DNA from: Alteribacter populi
Lineage (GTDB): Bacteria; Bacillota; Bacilli; Bacillales; Salisediminibacteriaceae
Assembly (NCBI RefSeq): GCF_002352765.1
Contig: NZ_KZ293963.1
Coordinates: forward strand, 3,870,559-3,934,558
Direction: 5' to 3'
Length of the DNA: 64,000 nucleotides
The notes below the pieces were generated by a model. That model was given only the letters and a program-made list of their open reading frames with translations. It had not been told where the DNA came from and did not search any database. Shown piece after piece: positions 8,757 to 17,834 of this stretch; positions within the stretch are counted from its first letter, which is position 1, and each line of letters begins with the position of its first letter. The translations under genes and the position numbers were made by a program.

Positions 8757-10144
8757 GCATCGAGGAAGCAATAAAGAGAAAGCTTTATTCAGGAGAAGAA
8801 GAGGATAACAATTCCTATTCGGGAATGAGCCACCAAGATGAACGAGTTGAAGAATTAAAGAGGACTGTTCGCGAGCACAACATGAAAGAAAGTAGCCGCA
8901 ACAAGCAGCTTCTCTTGCAGAAGCAAGTCCTCAATTCAGCTATATGGCATTATCTAGAGAAAGAGTCCGAAACCCAATTTCGCGACTTGTTATTAACTAA
9001 CGAAGAGAAACGCTTTATTGGGGAAGAAATTCGCCAGCAAATGGTAGGGTTTGGCATTATCGATCCATTAGTCAAACAATCTAATATTACAGAAATCATG
9101 ATCAATGGTACTGAACAGGTCTTCATTGAAAAAAGTGGGAAATTACAATTAGCTTATGATGATGATGGTGATCCACTTAAGTTTGGCTCTGAAGACGAGC
9201 TGATGAACCTTATCGAAAAAATTGTATCTCCTATCAACCGAAAAGTAGATGAAAGTGACCCAATCGTTGATGCAAGGCTACCAGATGGATCGCGTGTAAA
9301 TATTGTCATACGCCCTGTATCGTTAGAAGGTCCCATCGTTACTATACGTAAATTCCCGGAAAACCCGTATCCAATGGAAAAGCTCATCGAATTTGGAGCT
9401 TTGGATAAAGAAATTGCGGATTTCTTAAATGACCTTGTTCATGCAAAGTACAATGTTGTTATTTCCGGCGGTACAGGTTCTGGTAAAACAACTTTTCTAA
9501 ACGCATTAAGTATGTTTATTCCTGGGGGAGAGCGAATCATAACGGTTGAGGACTCAGCTGAATTAAAGCTGACACAAATCGCTAACCTTGTACGATTGGA
9601 AACTCGTCCTGCTAATATTGAAGGTAAAGGTGACATTCCAATGCGAGATCTTGTCCGAACGGCTCTTCGAATGCGTCCTGATCGAATAGTTGTAGGTGAG
9701 GTACGAGGCGGGGAAGCACTGGATATGCTTCAGGCGATGAACACGGGTCATGATGGCTCTTTAACAACCGGACACGCCAACTCGGCAGTGGACATGCTCT
9801 CTCGACTTGAAACAATGGTGTTAATGTCAGGCCTTGAACTTCCTATTCCGGCTATTCGCAGGCAAATCTCTTCCGCAATAGAGCTAATCGTCCATCTTGG
9901 TAGATTACGAGATGGATCGAGAAAAGTGCTTCAAATTACTGAAGTACGGAACCTTAAAGACGGGGAAATCGAAACCGTGGATTTATTTAACTGGAAAATG
10001 AATGCTGATCAAAGTACAAAAGAGAAGCTTGTTGGCCGATTGGAGGCTACAGGAAATCAGATAATGCAGACTGGAAAGTGGGAGGCGGCAGGTCTTCATC
10101 CCCCTAAAATAAGAAATATTTCTTTGATGGAGGGATTACAATGA
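8753..10144 (+). CDS. cpaF: Tad pilus assembly/retraction ATPase CpaF (TadA)
   Basis: A 463-residue secretion ATPase of the GspE/VirB11 class. It has the CpaF N-terminal domain (VKQSNITEIMINGTEQVFIE), Walker A GGTGSGKTT near residue 240, an Asp box ITVEDSAELKL, a Walker B-like RMRPDRIVVGEVRGGEA, and the His-box region MNTGHDGSLTTGHANSA. It powers polymerisation, and probably retraction, of the Flp pilus at the cytoplasmic face. It overlaps both neighbours by ATGA, showing tight coupling. Length is typical for the family and all key motifs are intact. Confidence 0.95.
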   Translation: MSIEEAIKRKLYSGEEEDNNSYSGMSHQDERVEELKRTVREHNMKESSRNKQLLLQKQVLNSAIWHYLEKESETQFRDLLLTNEEKRFIGEEIRQQMVGFGIIDPLVKQSNITEIMINGTEQVFIEKSGKLQLAYDDDGDPLKFGSEDELMNLIEKIVSPINRKVDESDPIVDARLPDGSRVNIVIRPVSLEGPIVTIRKFPENPYPMEKLIEFGALDKEIADFLNDLVHAKYNVVISGGTGSGKTTFLNALSMFIPGGERIITVEDSAELKLTQIANLVRLETRPANIEGKGDIPMRDLVRTALRMRPDRIVVGEVRGGEALDMLQAMNTGHDGSLTTGHANSAVDMLSRLETMVLMSGLELPIPAIRRQISSAIELIVHLGRLRDGSRKVLQITEVRNLKDGEIETVDLFNWKMNADQSTKEKLVGRLEATGNQIMQTGKWEAAGLHPPKIRNISLMEGLQ

Positions 10145-11049
10145 CCGGTACTTGGACACTGTTCGGCTTTATAGCTGCGACATTTATTCTTCTTACCGCG
10201 TTTGTTGATCTCATTGCATTACTTACAAAAAGGCGCTTGCCGTTAAAAAAAGGGATCGTTAAAAAGTGGAAAAAACAAGGGATCTCAGCTAAAGAAGAGG
10301 TTAGTACAACTAAATATAAGAAACGAGAACTAAGTTTTTCAGAAATGATAATTACCGTATTTTTAGGCTTAGCTTTATTTTTTATTGGTCTCGTATTTTT
10401 TAGAAGTTTCTTGTTTTCACTATTGTTCTCGCTACTAGCCTTTTTTTATCCGCGTATAAAACGAAGGTCAGCAATCGAAAAAAGAAAGAAAATCTTTTTA
10501 ACTCAATTTCGGGACGCAATGAATTCGATATCGAATTCATTAAGAGCGGGATCCTCTCTCCAAGTATCACTAAAACGGTGCGAAAGTGATTTGAGAAAAG
10601 AACTAATTACTCAAAAGGATAAACCAGTATTAGAAGAATTTGTGAAAATAAACCACGATATCGAGTTCGGGATGTCTGTAGATCAAGCCTTACGTCAATT
10701 TAAAGAACACATGCAATTAGAAGATGTCGACCAGTTTGTCGATGCAATTCTCATCACCCGTGCAAAGGGAGGAAATTTAACACAAGTCACCCGGAATACA
10801 GCTGAAAGAATTTCAGATAAAATAACCATTCAACAGGAAATTCAGCTGGGAACCTCCCAAAAAAGAATGGAAGCAAAAATATTAACGATTTTCCCAGTCG
10901 TCATGGTGCTGATCTTAATGCTTACAAATCCGACGTATATGCAGCCAATGTATGATTCATTTCTCGGAACCTTCTTCCTGTTTTTGGCAGCAGTATTGCT
11001 TGTAGCAAACTACTTTATCGGAAAAAAAGTGACAAATATTGATTTATAG
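10141..11049 (+). CDS. tadB: Tad platform protein TadB (T2SSF domain)
   Basis: A 302-residue inner-membrane platform protein. There is one N-terminal membrane segment, a basic cytoplasmic stretch, a helical hairpin around residues 78-105, and a T2SSF domain starting LTQFRDAMNSISNSLRAGSSL and including DAILITRAKGGNLTQV. Two C-terminal membrane segments follow. TadB and TadC together form the platform on which CpaF acts. It starts inside the end of cpaF and is followed 12 bases later by tadC. Confidence 0.92.
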   Translation: MTGTWTLFGFIAATFILLTAFVDLIALLTKRRLPLKKGIVKKWKKQGISAKEEVSTTKYKKRELSFSEMIITVFLGLALFFIGLVFFRSFLFSLLFSLLAFFYPRIKRRSAIEKRKKIFLTQFRDAMNSISNSLRAGSSLQVSLKRCESDLRKELITQKDKPVLEEFVKINHDIEFGMSVDQALRQFKEHMQLEDVDQFVDAILITRAKGGNLTQVTRNTAERISDKITIQQEIQLGTSQKRMEAKILTIFPVVMVLILMLTNPTYMQPMYDSFLGTFFLFLAAVLLVANYFIGKKVTNIDL

Positions 11050-11061
11050 GGGGATGCCACC

Positions 11062-11946
11062 ATGGAATTAATTATTGCTTTTTTCATTTTCATATTTATC
11101 GTGGCTCTCTTGTTTCCATCAAAGTCTTTTAGAGCGATGATGATGCGTAAAAGGCTGCTAGCTCCAAAACAGGGAGAACGCGTCAAGCGAAAAGGAATTT
11201 TGGAAACCTCTACACCAATCGTATTAGCGGGCATGACCCTTCTAAATATTCGAGTAAGCCATGAAAAGAGAGAGGCGATCGTTGACCGTCTTCAAAGAGC
11301 AGGATATGAAGAGAGGATGAGTGTTGACCATTTTATAACGTTTAAGGTGCTATGTGGATTTGGTGCTGCAGCTTATTTTCTTTTCTTAGGTGCAGCCGGT
11401 GATCATTTCCTTTTCTTCTTTGCTCTCATTGCTCCTGTACTCGGTTTTAGCCTGCCAGACTTCTGGCTGAAACAAAGAGTCAAAGCGAGACAGGAAAAAA
11501 TACGTAGAGAGCTTCCCTATGTCTTAAATTCAATATCGATTTTGTGTGATGCTGGAATGAATTTATTTTCTTCTATTCGAGAAGTTTCAGAAACAAAAGA
11601 GGGAGAACTCCCACAAGAACTTGAACGCGTCATTAAACAGGTAGGAATGGGTGTATCACAAATGCAGGCATTAGAAAATATGTCCATTCGTTGCCAGGTC
11701 GATGAAGTTAGCCGCTTTATATCTGCAGTCACTCAAACGATAGAACGAGGAAGCTCAGGTGTGACGGCTGTACTGAGACAACAGGCCGCAGAAGTATGGG
11801 AAGCGAGAAAAAAGAAAGCGCAACAACTTGGTGAACAAGCTTCTTTGAAACTTTTCTTTCCGCTTGTCTTACTTGCATTCCCGGCCTTAGCCATTTTCAT
11901 CCTCGGGCCAGTAGCTATTAACCTTCTGGACTTTATTAGAGGATAA
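11062..11946 (+). CDS. tadC: Tad platform protein TadC (T2SSF domain)
   Basis: A 294-residue partner of TadB with an N-terminal membrane segment, a central hairpin (about residues 98-135), a T2SSF domain (RRELPYVLNSISILCDAGMN, later FISAVTQTIERGSSG) and a C-terminal membrane segment ending at the stop. GGGGGATG lies before the ATG. Order tadB-tadC after cpaF is the standard Tad arrangement. Confidence 0.92.
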   Translation: MELIIAFFIFIFIVALLFPSKSFRAMMMRKRLLAPKQGERVKRKGILETSTPIVLAGMTLLNIRVSHEKREAIVDRLQRAGYEERMSVDHFITFKVLCGFGAAAYFLFLGAAGDHFLFFFALIAPVLGFSLPDFWLKQRVKARQEKIRRELPYVLNSISILCDAGMNLFSSIREVSETKEGELPQELERVIKQVGMGVSQMQALENMSIRCQVDEVSRFISAVTQTIERGSSGVTAVLRQQAAEVWEARKKKAQQLGEQASLKLFFPLVLLAFPALAIFILGPVAINLLDFIRG

Positions 11947-11975
11947 ATAACTCAGGTAAAGAAGGGAGGGAAAAA

Positions 11976-13970
11976 ATGAAAACGAAACATATTCGAAAAA
12001 TTGCTTTAACGCTCGCATTGTTCATCCTTCTTCAGCCTTTCGCTATGAGCTTAACGATCATCATGGAGCCAGTAGCGGCAGCTGAGAGTGAAGAAGACGA
12101 AGAAGAAGAGCGAAAAAGCCCGCGCCCGGGTGTAAGAAACGCTGATGACCGCAGTGACAGGGCATCAAACTTTAAACCTGGCTCTGGCGGCTCATCAGAC
12201 TCAGGAATTAACCGGCCAGGTACTCCAGGCGGAGAAGGTGGCAGTCCTGATGGAGGAAGCGGTGATCCAACCGGAGGAAGTGGCGACCCTACTGGAGGAA
12301 GCGGTGATCCAACCGAAGGAAGTGGCGACCCTACTGGAGGAAGCGGTGATCCGACCGGAGGAGGCGGCGATCCTACTGGAGGAAGTGGTGATCCGACCGG
12401 AGGAGGCGGCGATCCTACTGGAGGAAGTGGTGATCCAACCAGAGGAGGCGTCGATCCAACCGGAGGTGGCGGTGACCCTAATGGGGAAAGCGATGATCCA
12501 ACAGGAAGAAATAGCGATCCAACGGGAAGAAGTAGCAATCCTAATGGGGAAAGCGGCGATCCAACCGGTGGCAATGGTGATCCGACAGGAGAAAATGGTG
12601 AGGGAGAAGGAGCCAGTGGCGGTCCTAAGGAAGTATTTGAATTTTTGGTTAATACTGATGAGGTCTTTCAGTCTGTCTCTAAAACGAATAGTCCCATCGG
12701 AACTCCAGGGGCTAGGCGAGCTGTTTTGTCAAACATTGAGCTTTTTGATGATGAAAAGCAGCAAATAGCATATGAAGATAGTTTAAGGGCGGCTGGATAC
12801 CTATCGTCTTTACATTCAGAAGTGGGCCATGTACATCGATTTAGAACAGGGAAAGACTTAGTAGCAAGAGATTGGTTAACTGGAACACCTTATCAGAGTT
12901 CCTACCAACATATGAAACATATTAGTTCTACTAATGCATACGTAACTCGATATTATCAAAAAGGATTTAAAGTATATCAAGATGTAAGGTATGTCAATGA
13001 AGCACGACATTCGTTGACAATGTCCAAAGCGATCAATCCAGTTAGTTGGATGTCTTCTCAAGCGAAGAACATTACAACTAGTATGTATAACAATATTGCT
13101 AATGTTGCAGCTGGTACGATGAATCATATAGATAAAGGGCTACAAGGTATAGGTAGAGTAATAAACTCTTCGGGTAATTGGATAAGCGGAGTTACTAAGA
13201 ATTTTGCTAATGAAGTTAGAGCAACTTCAAATATTGTTACTTCAGTAAAAAATACCATGAAAAGTGCACCAGGTTATTTAGGGATGTCTATACTGGATGA
13301 TGTATCTAGAAAAGTTGATGGTGTAATAAGCGGCTTTAATACTGCTGTCCAAACTACCCATAATTTCACAAGCAGAATTGCTCAAACTTTATCGGACTCT
13401 AATTTAACTTCTCGTTTCCAGTCTATGGCAACTACAGTGGGTAATTTTGTTTCTAATTCTTACGATAAGACAAGAAATATAATGTCAACTGTATCTAATA
13501 GTAGGGTAGGAAATGTGATCAAAGGAGTCGCCTCTTCTCCTATAGGAAGAGCTGCAGGCGGTATATTAAATGGTTATGTAATAGCTGATGGATACAACGC
13601 ACTTACTGGTTCTGGTCCAATAAATGAAAGGATCGGAGGAGCTATTAACATTGGTAGCGGTGTTCTTGGTATAGGTGCTGGGATAGCTTTATTTGCCGGT
13701 GCCACTGCAATTGCTCCAGCTCTAATAGCAGGTGCTGCGGTGACTGGTTTAATAGCACTAGGTGTTACCTATGGTCCGCAAATTGTTAATGGTGTAAAGA
13801 GAGCCGGGAAATGGGTTGGTGAACAAGGGAGGGCCTTCATGTCAGACCCTGGTGGGTATGTCAGTGATGTAGCCTCAAAAGCAAAAGATACAGTGTCTAA
13901 AGCAAAAGATACCGTATCCAATGCATTAGACTCAGGTAAAAACTTCGTAAGTGGATTGTTTGGTGGTTAG
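11976..13970 (+). CDS. Large secreted repeat protein of the Tad operon (unrecognised family)
   Basis: A 664-residue protein. Residues 1-36 look like a Sec signal peptide (basic start, LTLALFILLQPFAMSL, likely cleavage near AAAES). An acidic patch (EEDEEEE) follows, then a low-complexity Gly/Asp/Pro/Thr region with 16 heptads at residues 94-205. The middle (about 215-540) has many short amphipathic helices rich in Ser, Asn and Val. Residues about 545-610 are Gly/Ala-rich and hydrophobic (INIGSGVLGIGAGIALFAG, TAIAPALIAGAAVTGLIALGV), resembling glycine-zipper membrane hairpins. The tail repeats SKAKDTV. No LPXTG motif is seen. It sits between tadC and flp and is co-transcribed with them. I do not recognise the family; an adhesin, pilus-tip or membrane-active effector role is possible but unproven. 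Confidence 0.75.
   Translation: MKTKHIRKIALTLALFILLQPFAMSLTIIMEPVAAAESEEDEEEERKSPRPGVRNADDRSDRASNFKPGSGGSSDSGINRPGTPGGEGGSPDGGSGDPTGGSGDPTGGSGDPTEGSGDPTGGSGDPTGGGGDPTGGSGDPTGGGGDPTGGSGDPTRGGVDPTGGGGDPNGESDDPTGRNSDPTGRSSNPNGESGDPTGGNGDPTGENGEGEGASGGPKEVFEFLVNTDEVFQSVSKTNSPIGTPGARRAVLSNIELFDDEKQQIAYEDSLRAAGYLSSLHSEVGHVHRFRTGKDLVARDWLTGTPYQSSYQHMKHISSTNAYVTRYYQKGFKVYQDVRYVNEARHSLTMSKAINPVSWMSSQAKNITTSMYNNIANVAAGTMNHIDKGLQGIGRVINSSGNWISGVTKNFANEVRATSNIVTSVKNTMKSAPGYLGMSILDDVSRKVDGVISGFNTAVQTTHNFTSRIAQTLSDSNLTSRFQSMATTVGNFVSNSYDKTRNIMSTVSNSRVGNVIKGVASSPIGRAAGGILNGYVIADGYNALTGSGPINERIGGAINIGSGVLGIGAGIALFAGATAIAPALIAGAAVTGLIALGVTYGPQIVNGVKRAGKWVGEQGRAFMSDPGGYVSDVASKAKDTVSKAKDTVSNALDSGKNFVSGLFGG
12255..12590 (+). 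repeat. 21-bp coding minisatellite, 16 units
   Basis: Sixteen in-frame units encode the heptad G-S-G-D-P-T-G with variants such as GGGDPTG, GGVDPTG, ESDDPTG, RSSNPNG. Units are most alike at the left and diverge to the right. Because the unit is a multiple of three, gain or loss of copies would change protein length without breaking the frame. Confidence 0.95.
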
Positions 13971-13982
13971 GAGAGGGATGAT

Positions 13983-14699
13983 ATGAAAATAACTTTATTT
14001 ACAAATTTTGCTTTTTTGTTGCTGGTTGCCGGATGCGGCACCAGTAACCCCTCTTCAGAAATAAGTTCAGAAAGTGAAATGACTTTAAATCAAAGCAATG
14101 AAAAACTTATCCATAGAATGGAACAACGAGGGTATAGCTTTGATGAGAATGAAGAGGATGAAACTGCAAAAAAAGTGGAAGTAGAGATCCCTTCCCCGAT
14201 AGAAGAGTTAAGTAGTCATGAGAATTGGGCTAGTGTAGAATTACAATTAGACGACTTGGACTTAGGAGCATACACTCGTGAGGAAATTAACTATTTCATT
14301 GAAGACCATGAAGAGAGATTTCCACCGCCAAAAGTAAATAGAATTGATGCCATTGCATCTGTGATATATGAGGAAGAAGAATCACTGCTCTTGGTTGGGC
14401 TCTTACGTAATGGCTTCTCTGATGAATCTTTTAAACAAGAACGCTTAGAAGGTTCAACACTTAGACTTGTAGATGCTAATCTTTCTCGCTGGGCTGAAAC
14501 GAGCTTTTCAGCAGAGTTAGCCCGTGATGTGCTTGAACCTAACCAAGTTGTACCTTTTCGTCAAAGTATACCTATAGAAGATATTCATCACCCGGAATTT
14601 GATTTTGATTCGTTTCATTATTTCTTATCCTTTCATTTAAAGCCTGAGGAAGAAGATGATGACGAAGAGGAAGACGAAGATGAAGATGAAGATGACTAA
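13983..14699 (+). CDS. Lipoprotein in the Tad operon, acidic C-terminus
   Basis: A 238-residue protein with a lipoprotein signal: FAFLLLVAGC, with Cys at about residue 19, followed by GTSNPSSE. The mature part is acidic. The middle (ASVELQLDDLDLGAYTREEINYFIE and SVIYEEEESLLLVGLLRNGF, then SLSRWAETSF-like text) suggests a small alpha/beta domain. The last 18 residues are almost all Asp and Glu. AGGAGAGGG precedes the ATG. It sits immediately before the pilin gene. I do not recognise the family. A lipid-anchored outer-face pilus accessory is the most economical guess from position. Confidence 0.75.
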   Translation: MKITLFTNFAFLLLVAGCGTSNPSSEISSESEMTLNQSNEKLIHRMEQRGYSFDENEEDETAKKVEVEIPSPIEELSSHENWASVELQLDDLDLGAYTREEINYFIEDHEERFPPPKVNRIDAIASVIYEEEESLLLVGLLRNGFSDESFKQERLEGSTLRLVDANLSRWAETSFSAELARDVLEPNQVVPFRQSIPIEDIHHPEFDFDSFHYFLSFHLKPEEEDDDEEEDEDEDEDD

Positions 14700-14722
14700 A
14701 AAATTTTTTGGAGGAGATGTAA

Positions 14723-14890
14723 ATGAATTTATTAAAATCATTTTGGGACGATGAAAGTGGACAAGCATTAAGTGAGTATGGTGTAATATTAGGCATTATT
14801 CTAGTTGGTGTCATCGGAGTCATTGTAACGTTTAGAGAAACGATTATGGGCGTATTTCAATCCATTGTTGAACAACTTGGTAACATCTAA
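14723..14890 (+). CDS. flp: Flp/Fap-type IVb prepilin
   Basis: A 55-residue prepilin, MNLLKSFWDDESGQALSEYG followed by one hydrophobic helix (VILGIILVGVIGVIVTF) and a short polar tail. Cleavage after Gly13 would leave Q-A-L-S-E-Y at the new N-terminus, with Glu at +5 and Tyr at +6, the hallmark of Flp pilins. TadV, encoded next, should process it. GGAGGAG precedes the ATG. Only one flp gene is present. The protein is too short for most automatic gene finders. Confidence 0.95.
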   Translation: MNLLKSFWDDESGQALSEYGVILGIILVGVIGVIVTFRETIMGVFQSIVEQLGNI

Positions 14891-14914
14891 TTTTGTTTTG
14901 AGAGGGTTTAGAAA

Positions 14915-15403
14915 ATGATATTTTACATTACAATCTTACTTCTAATCATTACAGCTATCGATTTTAGAAAAAGGAAGATTCCAAACCCTCTCATTCTCAT
15001 TTTATTTTTTAGTATTCTAGCTTATCAATTAACCGTAAATATACATTTCATTGGGCATTATGCCCTTAGTTTTTTTATAACTTTCATTTTGTTTTTCCTA
15101 TTATATCTTGTTCGTTATCTCGGTGCTGGAGATGTGAAGTTAATTGCTTCATTATCCCTATTTTTTATTTTCCCTTTAACTCTTTATTACTGGCTACTTA
15201 TAATTAGTTTTGGGGTTATAACTTCTCTAGCCCATGTAGTGTATAAAAAAGGGTGTCAGAGAGTGTCCCAGTTAATAACTAGGGTTTTCTTATTTAATGG
15301 AAAGGGGTTACCTCACACGGAGAAAGAAGAGCAAGTGTTATCATTTCCATTTTCAATAGTTATTCTAATTGCTTGGGGAGTGGCGGTAGGATGGTTTCTA
15401 TAA
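14915..15403 (+). CDS. tadV: Prepilin peptidase TadV/CpaA (A24 family)
   Basis: A 162-residue polytopic membrane aspartic peptidase. The two catalytic aspartates are visible: one in AIDFRKRKIPN near residue 17 and one in the GAGDVKL motif near residue 74. About five membrane segments are predicted. The lack of an N-terminal methyltransferase domain is typical of TadV/CpaA. It cleaves the Flp prepilin and the TadE/TadG pseudopilins encoded on either side. The stop overlaps the next start as TAATG. Confidence 0.93.
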   Translation: MIFYITILLLIITAIDFRKRKIPNPLILILFFSILAYQLTVNIHFIGHYALSFFITFILFFLLYLVRYLGAGDVKLIASLSLFFIFPLTLYYWLLIISFGVITSLAHVVYKKGCQRVSQLITRVFLFNGKGLPHTEKEEQVLSFPFSIVILIAWGVAVGWFL

Positions 15404-15804
15404 TGAAGAAATTTAAAAAAAATCAGGGTGGCCAAGCTGTAACAGAATTTGCGATCGTTTTACCTGCACTTATTCTTTTAATTGTCGGTGGATTAGTTCT
15501 TGGTATCGCAGTATACAATCAGGTAGTAGTAGTAACAGCCGCGAATCAGGGCGCACGACTTGGAGCTGCATTATCAGCAGATGAAGATATCCCGATGCAT
15601 GTTGCGGCTAGTCGTGCCAAGAACTCTACAGAAAGTGCATTATCTACTACGACTGGTCAGTGCAACCCAGCAAGCGCCGGACCTAGTGCGAATGGTCAAA
15701 GCTTTGAGGTTGATGTTACTTGCCAATACGCTCTTCCGATTCCTTTCATGAATACGAGTCCGTTGACGCTTCAACATCGAGCTAGCTATCATATCTTTGA
15801 GTGA
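15403..15804 (+). CDS. tadE: TadE-like pseudopilin
   Basis: A 133-residue protein. ATG at 15403 (TAATG overlap with tadV) is preferred over upstream in-frame ATGs because it gives the expected short basic leader MKKFKKNQGGQAVTEFAIVL. Processing by TadV before QAVTEFAIVLPALILLIVGG fits the TadE family, with Glu at +5. The rest is a small extracytoplasmic domain with two cysteines (GQCNPAS and VTCQYAL) that could form a disulphide. It would initiate or cap Flp fibres. Confidence 0.88.
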   Translation: MKKFKKNQGGQAVTEFAIVLPALILLIVGGLVLGIAVYNQVVVVTAANQGARLGAALSADEDIPMHVAASRAKNSTESALSTTTGQCNPASAGPSANGQSFEVDVTCQYALPIPFMNTSPLTLQHRASYHIFE

Positions 15805-15817
15805 GTGTGATCAATAT

Positions 15818-16222
15818 ATGTTAAATGAAAAAGGATTAGTAGTTCCTTTAGTTGCGGTTTTAATCCCTGTATTCTTAGGTGTGATAGGATTAATGGTGGA
15901 TGTTGGGTTTATGGCAACGAACTATTTTAAATTAGCTAATGCCGTTGACTCCGCAGCATACGCTTCTTTAGATGGCTATGATCGGGAAGCATGGGAAGAA
16001 AATGAAATCATTGTCATTGACGGCCAAGGTGCGAAACAATTAGCCGAAAGATATTTAAATGAGAATATGGCAGAAGCAAAGTTAACCTCCTTTGAAGTGG
16101 ATGACACTTCAGTAACCATTGAAGCAGAAGCGACTTCCCCTGTTTTCTTTATGAAATTATTTGGTTTTACAGATCGATCGATAACTGCGTTAGCAGGAGC
16201 TGATTTAACTGATCCCAATTAA
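15818..16222 (+). CDS. TadG/TadE-like pseudopilin (putative Flp assembly protein)
   Basis: About 134 residues from ATG at 15818, which is preferred to a TTG at 15797 that has no ribosome site. It begins MLNEKGLVVPLVAVLIPVFL, the TadG-like N-terminal helix, and contains VDVGFMATNYFKLANAVDSAAYASLDGY, matching the 'putative Flp pilus-assembly TadE/G-like' domain. It is much shorter than classic TadG, lacking the von Willebrand domain. It follows tadE with a 13-base gap. Confidence 0.85.
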   Translation: MLNEKGLVVPLVAVLIPVFLGVIGLMVDVGFMATNYFKLANAVDSAAYASLDGYDREAWEENEIIVIDGQGAKQLAERYLNENMAEAKLTSFEVDDTSVTIEAEATSPVFFMKLFGFTDRSITALAGADLTDPN

Positions 16223-16255
16223 ATTCTTGTGTCAATGAAGGAGCGTGAATAATTA

Positions 16256-17821
16256 ATGAGTTCAAATCAAAGTTTGGCTTCAAATGGATTAGATCAAACA
16301 TTCTGGCTTTCAAAACCTCCAAAGAAATTGGAGAAACAATTTAAAAAACATGCTATACCGGTTTTTCCAATCAATAGCTCAATCCCAATAGAGTTAGATG
16401 GAGAGAAATACTATATTGTTGGGAATGGCCATGACTATGACTACGTATTCTACCCTTTATTTGATATTTATCGCGAAGATGGCACTATAGAGAGGGATGA
16501 AGGGAAAGCACAATTTATTCATAAGACAGTTGCTATTTTACGTGCTTGTACAGCATTAGAAGTTGTGAGTACCGAGTGGGGAAAGCAAGGCAATAGTTTA
16601 CCTCAAAAACATAAGGTCGTAGAGAATGTTAGCTCAAACCTTTCTGAAGGAACAGATTTGCTAGACCCTTTAATCGAACTTTTTCAAGATCAAAAAAAAT
16701 ATCAAGAATTGCTATCTTTTCAAAAGATGATGACAATTGCCAAAAAGGTTAAAGATAAACAAAATGTGAACAAAGAAGATGCTGAATGTTTAATTCAAGA
16801 GTTTAAGCAGTTTTGGAAAGAGTTTCAGTGTCGAGCAAAACATCTTTACTTACTTTTTGAAATAAACCCATCATTATTACATCAATGCAACATGATTGAA
16901 GATTCTCCAGAAAAGGAGTGGCTTTTAAGTGTAGCTAAAGAGTCAGGGTATTTACATCCACTGTTTTTTAGTTTTAGTGATATGATGTCAAATAAACGAG
17001 AAACGCGCCCTTTTTCAAGTGATCTCTTAACGATGATTGATTGGCACTATCAACTCATGCGTTCAGATCGAATTCAAATTAATGATGTTAAACTTTCAAA
17101 ATTAGAGCAGGTAATTTATCCTGTATTTAAATGGTTAATGGCTTTTTGCAAATGGTTTGTAATCCCTGTTGCACTGTTAGGGTTTTTAGTCACAGGCTTC
17201 AACTTTGCTATTCTAGTGTTTCCCGGCCTTTTTCTCTTTCTTTATTTACCGATATATCGTCAATTTAGTAAGCGGTTAAAGATTAAGCTCTATTACCGTT
17301 ACGTTGAAAGTCACCTTTACAAACATCTGAAGGATGACAATATAAAGCAAGATGATTATTTACATACAGAAACAATGAAAGACGAATTTGAACCTTTTGA
17401 AGTAACTGGTAGCACTATTAATGAATCAGTTGGAATTATCCTATTTGCTGGTTTACCAATGACTGTTCTAGGCTTATATTTCGTTTTGATTCAGGGAAAA
17501 TCATTAAGTGGAATAGAAGGTGTTTTTGTTTTTGGAGGTTTAGCAATTACGATCTTCTCAGTTATCATGCCTTATTTAAAAATGAGTCAACGTACACTTC
17601 GATTTAAAGAGCAGTATGTTATCTATAACCGTAACGAGGTATGGCCACAAGAACTAATTAATGTTACTTGGAAGCCTGAAAGTAAGGCGTTAGCACTTGA
17701 AACTATTAATAAAGTTACTTACAAATTTGTATTAAATAAAGATCAAATACCTGGTTCTATAACTAAAGTTAAAGAATGGGCAGAAGGTAATAACGTGCCT
17801 TTTGAGATAGATGAGAAATAG
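16256..17821 (+). CDS. Membrane protein of unknown family at the end of the Tad operon
   Basis: A 521-residue protein with a long N-terminal soluble region (residues 1-280), including a helical stretch near 135-200, then two hydrophobic hairpins at about 285-335 (KWFVIPVALLGFLVTGF, ILVFPGLFLFLYLPIY) and 390-445 (VGIILFAGLPMTVLGLYFVLI, VFVFGGLAITIFSVIMPYL). The C-terminal 70 residues look like a small beta domain (QYVIYNRNEVWPQELINVTW). No known motif was recognised. AAGGAG lies about 12 bases before the ATG. Position between tadG-like and a lipoprotein gene, with no promoter or terminator between, places it in the pilus operon. Confidence 0.7.
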   Translation: MSSNQSLASNGLDQTFWLSKPPKKLEKQFKKHAIPVFPINSSIPIELDGEKYYIVGNGHDYDYVFYPLFDIYREDGTIERDEGKAQFIHKTVAILRACTALEVVSTEWGKQGNSLPQKHKVVENVSSNLSEGTDLLDPLIELFQDQKKYQELLSFQKMMTIAKKVKDKQNVNKEDAECLIQEFKQFWKEFQCRAKHLYLLFEINPSLLHQCNMIEDSPEKEWLLSVAKESGYLHPLFFSFSDMMSNKRETRPFSSDLLTMIDWHYQLMRSDRIQINDVKLSKLEQVIYPVFKWLMAFCKWFVIPVALLGFLVTGFNFAILVFPGLFLFLYLPIYRQFSKRLKIKLYYRYVESHLYKHLKDDNIKQDDYLHTETMKDEFEPFEVTGSTINESVGIILFAGLPMTVLGLYFVLIQGKSLSGIEGVFVFGGLAITIFSVIMPYLKMSQRTLRFKEQYVIYNRNEVWPQELINVTWKPESKALALETINKVTYKFVLNKDQIPGSITKVKEWAEGNNVPFEIDEK

Positions 17822-17834
17822 AGGAGTATGTGCT

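Noticed and set aside
12032..12574. Long minus-strand frame rich in Pro, Leu, Gly, Ser opposite the repeat protein
   Set aside because: It is the reverse complement of the GSGDPTG minisatellite; repeat composition removes stop codons. No ribosome site.
12145..12768. Alternative plus-strand frame through the same repeats
   Set aside because: Frame shadow of the 664-residue secreted protein, which has the signal peptide and operon spacing.
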